Below are positions 7,855 through 14,319 of a stretch of 14,319 nt of DNA, piece by piece. The notes under the pieces were generated by a model, which was not told where the DNA came from, searched no databases, and was given only the letters and a program-made list of their open reading frames with translations. The stretch covers positions 6,050-20,368 of the forward strand of contig NW_001915133.1 in the NCBI RefSeq assembly GCF_000208925.1. Reading direction: 5' to 3'. The stretch is from Entamoeba histolytica HM-1:IMSS. Taxonomy: Eukaryota; Evosea; Mastigamoebida; Endamoebidae. Made by a program: the position numbers and the translations under genes. Position 1 is the stretch's first letter. Every line of letters begins with the position of its first letter.

Positions 7855-10782
7855 ATGGAGGAAAAACGACCCCATAAAGTCGCGAAGGCTGGAGTCAGTG
7901 CACAGAAGAAGAAAGACAAAAAATTAGCAAAGATGACTGAAGGAGAAAAAAAGAAAGCACAAAGAAATAATCCAAAAGCATTTGTTGCACAAACAAGAGT
8001 TGCTGCTAAACAACATTATCAATATACTCAAACAAGAATACAAGAAAAGTTACATGTTCCTATTATGGATCGTAGTGTTGAAGATCCACCACCTACAGTT
8101 ATTGTTGTTTGTGGACCTCCAGGATGTGGTAAAACAACATTTATTCAAGCATTAGTAAAGACTTATACAAAACAAAATTTAAAAGATGTCAATGGACCTA
8201 TTACTCTTATTACAGGAAAACATCATAGAATTACTCTTATTGAATGTCCTAATGATTTAAATGGAATGTTGGATTGTGCAAAAATAGCAGATGTAGCAGT
8301 AATGTTAATAGATGCAAGTTATGGATTTGAAATGAATACATTTGAATTCATTGGAATGTTACAGGCACAAGGATTTCCAAAAGTAATTGGATGTTTAACT
8401 CATTTAGATAAAGTAAAGAATAATAAATTAGCAAAAAAAGCAAAAAAAACTTTAAAAAAAAGATTTTGGAGAGAAACTTATGCTGGAGCAAAATTATTTA
8501 ATCTTAGTGGTATTACTCATGGAAGTTATCCAAAAACTGAAATTAAAATTATCGCTAGACATCTTGCTGTTATTAAAACAAGACCTATTATTTGGAGAAG
8601 TAATCATAGTTATTTAGTTGCTGATCGTGTTGAAGATTTAACTGAACCTCAAGATATTGCAGAAGACCCTGATGTAGATAGAACGGTTGCTTTATATGGT
8701 TATGTTCGTGGTACTAACATGAGACCTAATGCTAAGGTATGTATTCCTGGACTTGGAGACTATAGAATTAAAGAGATAGAACAACAGCCTGATCCATGTC
8801 CTTTTGGTGATGAAGCTAAACGACTCAAAGCAAGGACACAAACTGTTTTTGCTCCAATGTGTGATGTAGGTGGTATGAGATATGACAAAGATGCTGTTTA
8901 TGTTACTATGCCAACTTCATTACAAAATGAAAGAGAAGATCAAAGCACTGTTCAAGAATTAGTACAGTCAGCTGGTGGAATTACTGCACAACTAAATCAA
9001 AGTATTAACATTATTGATGGAAAGGCAAGAAGGCCTGTTGAATTTAAAGATGAGATTGAAGAAGGGGATGATTCTAATGATAATGAGGATGATGAAGAGA
9101 AAAATGATATGAGCGAAGAAAATGAAGAAGAAATTCCTACAGAAAAAATGGAAGAAGAAAAAGAAGAGGCTGGAGAAATTGAATATGCTGAAGAAGGGTT
9201 GGACGCTGAAGACGAAAAAAAGAAATGGGGAATGATAAAATTAAAAAAAAGAAGAGATTTAATGAAAGAAATTTATGAAGAAGTTTCAGTTAAAGAAGAA
9301 GAAAGTGATGACGATGATGATTTACTTAGACCTGTAGCAGAACATAGTAATAACGAATTAGACTTAGAAGATAATAGTAAGGTGTATTGGGAAGATAATG
9401 TATTAGATAGTTTAATAAAGAATGAAGTAGATGAAAATATTGCAAAACACTTTGTTAGTAAGTCTATGAGGATAGTTGATGATATGATAGTTGATATGGA
9501 TGTTAAAGAAGAAATGAGCGAAGATGATGATCATTTAGATGATTTAATTAAAATTGAAAATGGTGAAGTTAAAATTCAAGAAGAAAAAAAGAAAAAAATA
9601 TCTAAAGAGAAGAAAGAACAACAAGAAGGTGAAGAAGAAACAAATACTAATCCATTCTGGGATCATGAAGAAACGTATATGCAAAAAGTTCAAAAACAAA
9701 TGCAAGAACAAAATAAAATGAATCATGAAGCATTTGCTGAATTAGACAGTGCTACAAGAATTCAAGTTGAAGGTGCAATTGCAGGAACATATGTTAGAAT
9801 TGTAATAGAAAATGTTCCTGCTGGGTTTATTAGACAATTTAATCCAAAGAGAATTTTATTAGTTGGAGGTGTTTTAAGATCAGAAGAACAATTAACAGTA
9901 ATGCAAGCATTAGTTCTAAAACATAGATGGTTCCCTAAGTTAGTTAAATCAAAAGAACCTATTGTTGTTAGTGTAGGATGGAGAAGATACCAAACAATTG
10001 CAACTTTTTCAATGGAAGATCTTAAAGGAAAACAAAGGATGTTAAAATACACACCAAAAGGAGTATTTTGTTTAATGACTTTTTATGGTCCAGCATGCCC
10101 AAGTAATTCAGGTATTATTGCTTTTGAAACTGGAGAAGAGACTCCATATTATCGACCATGTCTAACAGGAAATATCTCTAATGTAGATAAAGCATGTGAA
10201 ATTTATAAAAAATTAAAATTAGTTGGACAACCAAAAGAAATTAAAAAGAACACATCCTTTATTAAAGGAATGTTTAATAGTAGAATTGAAGTCTCTAAAT
10301 TTATTGGAGCAAAATTACAAACTGTAAGTGGTATTCGAGGTCAAATAAAAAAAGCAGTTCCTAAAGATCCAGGTGTTTTTAGAGCGACATTTGAAAGTAA
10401 ATTAGTACCAAGTGATATTGTATTCTTAAAGGGTTGGATACCTGTCAAAATAAATAAGTTCTACAACCCAATGACTGATTTGACAGGATATGAATGGGAC
10501 AGAATGAGATTATCAAGAGAACTTAGAAAAGATCATAATTTAGAATTACCTAAAACTAAAGACTCTTCAAAATATAAACAATCATCCAAACCAAAACTTA
10601 ATGAAAATCATGAACAAAAATTGGAAAGACTTGAAAGAGAAAAAAAGAAGTTATTTGAAGAAGCAGAAAATTCATATCACGTTACTAAGAAAATTATGAG
10701 ATCCTTACCATTTGAAGAACAACTAAAAATTATGGAAGAAGGACCAAAACTTAAGAAATATGAACCGAAGAAAGCAAATTGA
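7855..10782 (+). CDS. BMS1: Ribosome biogenesis GTPase BMS1
   Basis: The ATG at 7855 gives 975 residues. An earlier in-frame TTG at 7849 is not a credible start. The N-terminus is basic (AKAGVSAQKKKDKKL, NPKAFV), as in BMS1/TSR1. The GTPase domain has P-loop GPPGCGKT at 87-94, IECPNDLNGM as its G3-region equivalent, and THLDK at 182-186 as G4, followed by KRFW, GAKLFNLSG and a RVEDLT segment characteristic of BMS1. Residues about 405-625 are an acidic, Glu/Asp/Lys-rich linker. The C-terminal domain (RIBIOP_C/DUF663 type) contains GWRRYQT, GPACP and the WIPVKINKFYNP motif. BMS1 joins the U3 SSU processome in the nucleolus, binds Rcl1 and acts in early 18S rRNA processing. It looks complete, with no intron, although the acidic linker is less conserved than the rest. 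Confidence 0.97.
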   Translation: MEEKRPHKVAKAGVSAQKKKDKKLAKMTEGEKKKAQRNNPKAFVAQTRVAAKQHYQYTQTRIQEKLHVPIMDRSVEDPPPTVIVVCGPPGCGKTTFIQALVKTYTKQNLKDVNGPITLITGKHHRITLIECPNDLNGMLDCAKIADVAVMLIDASYGFEMNTFEFIGMLQAQGFPKVIGCLTHLDKVKNNKLAKKAKKTLKKRFWRETYAGAKLFNLSGITHGSYPKTEIKIIARHLAVIKTRPIIWRSNHSYLVADRVEDLTEPQDIAEDPDVDRTVALYGYVRGTNMRPNAKVCIPGLGDYRIKEIEQQPDPCPFGDEAKRLKARTQTVFAPMCDVGGMRYDKDAVYVTMPTSLQNEREDQSTVQELVQSAGGITAQLNQSINIIDGKARRPVEFKDEIEEGDDSNDNEDDEEKNDMSEENEEEIPTEKMEEEKEEAGEIEYAEEGLDAEDEKKKWGMIKLKKRRDLMKEIYEEVSVKEEESDDDDDLLRPVAEHSNNELDLEDNSKVYWEDNVLDSLIKNEVDENIAKHFVSKSMRIVDDMIVDMDVKEEMSEDDDHLDDLIKIENGEVKIQEEKKKKISKEKKEQQEGEEETNTNPFWDHEETYMQKVQKQMQEQNKMNHEAFAELDSATRIQVEGAIAGTYVRIVIENVPAGFIRQFNPKRILLVGGVLRSEEQLTVMQALVLKHRWFPKLVKSKEPIVVSVGWRRYQTIATFSMEDLKGKQRMLKYTPKGVFCLMTFYGPACPSNSGIIAFETGEETPYYRPCLTGNISNVDKACEIYKKLKLVGQPKEIKKNTSFIKGMFNSRIEVSKFIGAKLQTVSGIRGQIKKAVPKDPGVFRATFESKLVPSDIVFLKGWIPVKINKFYNPMTDLTGYEWDRMRLSRELRKDHNLELPKTKDSSKYKQSSKPKLNENHEQKLERLEREKKKLFEEAENSYHVTKKIMRSLPFEEQLKIMEEGPKLKKYEPKKAN

Positions 10783-11160
10783 TTGTTTTGAATTGTGTTA
10801 TTTTGTTTTTCACAGGAGAAATAAAACAGAAATTAATTTTTGTTCTTTTCACTTTTGATTTGATTCTTTTTTAATGCAAATATATAACAAATTCTATTAT
10901 CTTTGCTGTTAAAAATTGTTTTTGAGTCTTGTAAAGAAACAAATATAAACATTCAAAACATACAAGAAAGTGAACATTAATCATTAAATACAATAACAAA
11001 AGAATAAAGTGTTGATATTGTTAGTGAATTAAAATACTATTTAAATGTATATGTTTATGAATATACATTAAAGAGTATGATACATCATAATCCTTTTTCA
11101 ATTATGGTAATAAGTGAATATTGATAAACAACTCAATCAAATAAATACACAAACCATAAA
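10783..11160 (+). other. 3' flank of BMS1 and non-coding AT-rich DNA
   Basis: Just past the BMS1 stop there is a T-rich stretch, and TTAATTTTTGTTC around 10833-10845 fits an Entamoeba message-end signal. The remaining 300 bp is AT-rich with stops in all frames, and I see no gene, tRNA or repeat in it. Confidence 0.45.
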
Positions 11161-12704
11161 TATGTATAAATTTTATTCTCAAATTAAAAGCTTTATTATT
11201 TTAATAAGATATTTTCATTTAAAACTTATTGTTAATGAAGAATTTAACAAACCAAATGCTGAATTAACCATTTTCAATTAGTTTCTTACCTTTTCAATGA
11301 CAATTTATAATAATAAGAAAATATACGTAATCAAAAGAAATAGTGTTGGTGGTTTTTCAATTAATGAAAAAAAGAAATGGTTGATAGTCAGAATATTGCA
11401 ACTAAAACAATAAATGGGGAAGTTAGAAGTTCAATTGAATATTATTCATAACTTTGGAAAAAAACTGTATGAGAATGAAATGTTCACATACATAATTTAC
11501 AGGTGATAAATTAATAATAACATTTGGACTATTAGATGGTTAACCATTATCAATTGAATATTTAAACCAACCATTGACTATTATATAGGAAAACGCAGAA
11601 ACATAACAATTGATTATAATATAGTTAATGAAACATGTTCAAACAGAGAAATCAATGTATTATTAAAATAATACAGAGAAAGGCAATAAGACAAAACTTA
11701 AGAATATAATATTTTCAAGAGTTAAATGAAATATTAACATTCAAAATAAAAAGAATGAACACCATTAATACTGTTATTATAAATAAGATTTTACTTAATA
11801 TAAAAACACCGAAGACATTCATGACAAATACTTTCATGTGAAAAAAAAAACAATGAGAGAGGTATTGTTCTCTGAATAAATAAACGCTTATATTGTTTAT
11901 TTGATTCAAATGATTATACAATTAAACTCATATTAACAAAATTGGAGATTATTCAATATAACTTTCACAAACAGTTGAGAAAATAATATCACCATATGAT
12001 AATGTCAATTTGACTGAATAAGTTAGAATATTTGAATTTACAAAAGAGAGAATGAAAGTGGATTATAACACAGTTTTGTTGGTAAACACTCAATGAATAA
12101 AGAGAATGACACATAAAAATAAAATACTTTGAGAATGATATATAAATCAGAGTATTATTAAACATGGTTGTGTTGATTATGAAGTTACACACTAATCAAT
12201 TTTGATTTGAAAAACAAAGAAATTAATGAGTAACAAAAGAAAACAACAAAATAGTTTATTATACATATTAAGTTGATATTTATCATGTTTACTTGTTAAA
12301 AAGTTGAGTAAAAGAATTTGAAGATGTTGTTCTTGTTTGATTTAACAATTATTATAACGGTAAATATGAAGAACTTGAAGTTAGACTATCATTGTCAGCC
12401 AATAACATGACATATGCATGTATGAACTTCACAAGTCATTAAAACAGTATGGGTATAATCTTTGAATAACTTATTTAAAGTATATAAATCAGAATATGAT
12501 AAAACCATTCTAAAGAAGTTCTAATAGATATGATTGATGAAAGATTGAATATTTCTCAATTTGATATAACAAAGAGGTGGTTAGAGACTTTGAAGAAGAA
12601 ACAAAGAAGGTGGTAGAAAAATATCAAACAACATGTAATTTTAAGAATAACATATAAATTAAAATAGAGTAAATGTAATAAAGAAATTAAAATAGAAAAT
12701 GAAG

Positions 12705-12990
12705 GCAACGGAAAAAAGCAAATAATTGAAAAAGAAGAGAATGAACGATATAAAAGAATAAAAAGAAAGTAAAAAGTAGAAGAAGATGAAGAAAGAATAA
12801 AAGTAGAAAAGGAGAGAATATAAAACGAAAGAAGATAAAGTGTAATAAAACAAAAGAGATGATAAAAGAAGAAAAGAATGAAAAAAATAAAGGATGCAAA
12901 TTTTATTGAAACAAATAAAAAAAGTGCAAAATTTAATGATGCAAAAATTAATGATGCAAAATATTTAGCAACATATTTATTGATGCAAAA
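12705..12990 (+). repeat. Diverged direct repeat, copy A
   Basis: This segment resembles 13640-13850. Both begin GAAAAAA(G)..AAATAAT, share an identical 22-bp block (12749-12770 and 13686-13707), and end with AAAAGTG followed by TAATTTAATGAT-like sequence in the same order. Copy A keeps the better coding potential. Confidence 0.5.
12893..12989 (+). repeat. Short 15-bp-period repeat around GATGCAAA
   Basis: GATGCAAA occurs at 12893, 12938, 12953 and 12982, and a variant GTGCAAA near 12924. Spacings are close to multiples of 15 bp. In frame 2 these encode units such as SAKFN, DAKIN and DAKYL, the A-x-hydrophobic-x-x pattern of pentapeptide repeats, so the DNA periodicity is explained by a five-residue protein repeat. 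Confidence 0.5.
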
Positions 12991-13020
12991 TATTTTGAAA
13001 TAAAAATAATTCATCATTTG

Positions 13021-13510
13021 ATATTATTATTATATTTGATAATAAATTATATTATATATTAAATACATCATATTTCTTTATTATTTATATTTCTTTTCTT
13101 TTTATTATTTCATATATTCAATCATTCATTTATTATTTATATTTCATTTATTAAATAAAATGAAATGAAATTGTAAAATATCAATTAAATATTCTTGAAT
13201 ATTAATTTATTATTTAATAATTGAAATAATAAATAATAATAATAATGTAACAATAATGATATATTCAATATATTCTTTATTTGATTTGTTCAATATTAGA
13301 TTATTCTATTTCATTATCTTCATTATTTCATATTCATTCATTATTTTATTTCATTCATTATTTATTTTAAAATCAAATAAACAATAATATTGATATTCAT
13401 TCATCATATTAATTTAATATAATAAATATACACAACATTTCAGAATAAATAATGAATAATTAAGAATGAAAATATTGATTTATTTAATATTTTGTTCAAC
13501 ATAAAATCAA
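13021..13510. other. Low-complexity AT-rich spacer
   Basis: Nearly all A and T with frequent TTATTT, ATTCATT and AATAAT words and small palindromes, for example AATATTCTTGAATATT near 13188-13203 and an imperfect ATTTCATTTATT/ATAAAATGAAAT arm pair at about 13141-13169. No coding potential, tRNA or recognisable mobile element is visible. Confidence 0.5.
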
Positions 13511-13639
13511 TAAAACATATATTTTGATAATACACAAATGAAATAATAAAGAAATATACAATACTCAAGAATTAATAAAAAAGAAATAAAAAGAATGAAT
13601 AAATGAAAACAATATTGATAAATAATACAAGAAACAAAA

Positions 13640-13850
13640 ATAAACAACAACGAAAAAAAGAAATAATAGAAAAGGAATATAAATATATAAAAGAATAAAA
13701 AGAAAGTCGAAGAAGAATATAAAAATAATAAATCACAAAGATGTAATAAAATATGAAAAGAAGAAATAAAAAGTGTATTTTTATTGTAAAAATTAGAAAT
13801 ATTCAATAAAAGTGTCTAATTTAATGATTCAAAATAATTAATATTGTTTT
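13640..13850 (+). repeat. Diverged direct repeat, copy B
   Basis: This is the partner of copy A, about 940 bp downstream. It still reads KEIIEKE and YIKRIKRK in one frame around 13655-13712, matching the QIIEKE...YKRIKRK of copy A. Its pentapeptide part has decayed (AATTTAATGATTCAAAATAATTAAT replaces the GATGCAAA units). Similarity may extend left to about 13510, where TTTTGATAATACACAA parallels TTTGATATAACAAAG of copy A. Confidence 0.45.
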
Positions 13851-14319
13851 ATTGAAAAAAAATATTTTACTCTTTTTTATGTTTATTATTTATATGTATA
13901 ATTTAAACATGATGTTTATTATATAATCAATCATAAGTGTTATGTTATTATAAGATATAATAAGTGATAAAATATAAATGAAAATGATATGAATATATGA
14001 CATAGATTGAATAAAGAAAAAACCAAAGAATAATAAGAATAAATGATAAATAAAACGAGAAATGATAATCAATGATATAATAATAAAATCAAAAGATAAA
14101 ATATAAAATTAATATTAATATAAAACAAAAGAGAATAAATATAAATTGAAAATAGATATAAATGATAAGAATATAAAAGATGAAAAGATGAATAAACAAA
14201 TACATCTAAATATAAAAGAATAACAATAAGAAAATCTAAATAATATAAACATAAAAAACATAAAATAAGAAGAATATAATAATATATAGATAATAAGAAG
14301 AATACAATGATATAAATAA
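13851..14319. other. Low-complexity AT-rich DNA to the window end
   Basis: T-rich up to about 13960, then A-rich with scattered G and almost no C on the + strand. The 13-mer AATAAGAAGAATA occurs at 14264-14276 and 14292-14304. The A-rich part resembles a more decayed version of the coiled-coil stretch of copies A and B, but not clearly enough to call a third copy. No gene is supported. Confidence 0.4.

Larger units (their letters stand above)
11162..13015 (+). pseudogene. Decayed protein gene ending in coiled coil and pentapeptide-like repeats
   Basis: No long + strand ORF survives, yet segments of 25-50 codons with protein-like composition follow one another in shifting frames. One runs from an ATG at 11162 with a single TAG until 11408; another from about 11926 to 12190 with a few stops (contains TVEKIISPYDNVNLTE and VRIFEFTKERMKVDYN). 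A third is at 12515-12573 (EVLIDMIDERLNISQFD), continuing in another frame from 12574 (EVVRDFEEETKKVVEKY). The last, frame 2 from about 12680 to 13015, gives QIIEKEENERYKRIKRK and more charged coiled coil, then DAKINDAKYL-type pentapeptide units. Many interruptions are TAA, which one C-to-T change of the Gln codon CAA would produce. The + strand has more G than C, as in the intact + genes. The ancestor is not identified. The interpretation as a pseudogene, and its limits, are inference. Confidence 0.4.

Noticed and set aside
11700..12360. Hsp70-like reading: a LFDSNDYTIKLI segment and an EDVVLV segment about 140 codons apart, close to the spacing of the two corresponding Hsp70 ATPase motifs.
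   Set aside because: The glycines of the phosphate-binding GGGT motif are absent, the segments lie in different frames, and the sequence between and after does not follow Hsp70.
12556..13017. A 153-residue minus-strand ORF plus overlapping ORFs rich in Phe, Leu, Ser and Ile.
   Set aside because: They are the complement of the A/G-rich coiled-coil remnant. The hydrophobic composition is forced by reading TTT/TTC/CTT runs, and nested frames look alike.
13507..14072. Minus-strand ORFs of 99 and 60 residues that look like membrane proteins.
   Set aside because: Same artefact of T-rich complement; no start context, family pattern or codon structure supports them.
10783..14319. LINE/SINE retroelement, tRNA array or telomeric repeat in the gene-poor right part.
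   Set aside because: No reverse transcriptase or endonuclease motifs, no tRNA A/B boxes in a foldable context, and no regular tandem telomere-like unit were seen.

Overview
The window looks like nuclear DNA from an Entamoeba species. The evidence is very AT-rich, compact genes 50 to 250 bp apart, two introns of 52 to 53 nt with the GTTTGT...TAG ends typical of Entamoeba, and a perfect match to the Entamoeba GAAC promoter element (TAATGAACT). I cannot tell the species from the sequence alone.

The left 10.8 kb is dense and ordinary-looking. It begins with the 3' part of a + strand gene for a long coiled-coil protein ending in a saposin-B (SAPLIP-type) domain (1-801). Next is a two-exon + strand gene (991-3689) for an 881-residue protein, probably a beta-propeller/alpha-solenoid trafficking protein. 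It would be missed as two unrelated ORFs if its 53-nt intron were not seen. Three minus-strand genes follow: a compact two-exon kinesin (3804-5232), a 97-residue winged-helix protein resembling the PCI tail of COP9 signalosome subunit 7 (5487-5780), and a GAA1-type GPI transamidase subunit (5873-7666). A 188-bp divergent promoter separates GAA1 from BMS1, a ribosome-biogenesis GTPase on the + strand (7855-10782). The genes do not form one pathway. They are unrelated housekeeping and cell-biology genes, with one convergent and one divergent pair.

The right 3.5 kb (10783-14319) holds no intact gene. From about 11160 to 13015 it reads on the + strand as the wreck of a protein gene: stretches of 25 to 50 sensible codons separated by frame changes and stops, ending in a charged coiled-coil segment and then a few pentapeptide-like repeats with a 15-bp period. 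A more decayed copy of the same tail lies about 940 bp further on (about 13510-13850). Between and after these the sequence is extremely AT-rich, low-complexity DNA up to the window end.

The points most worth a second look are the decayed, duplicated coiled-coil/pentapeptide-repeat gene, the minimal CSN7-like protein, the unplaced two-exon propeller/solenoid protein, and the coiled-coil saposin protein.
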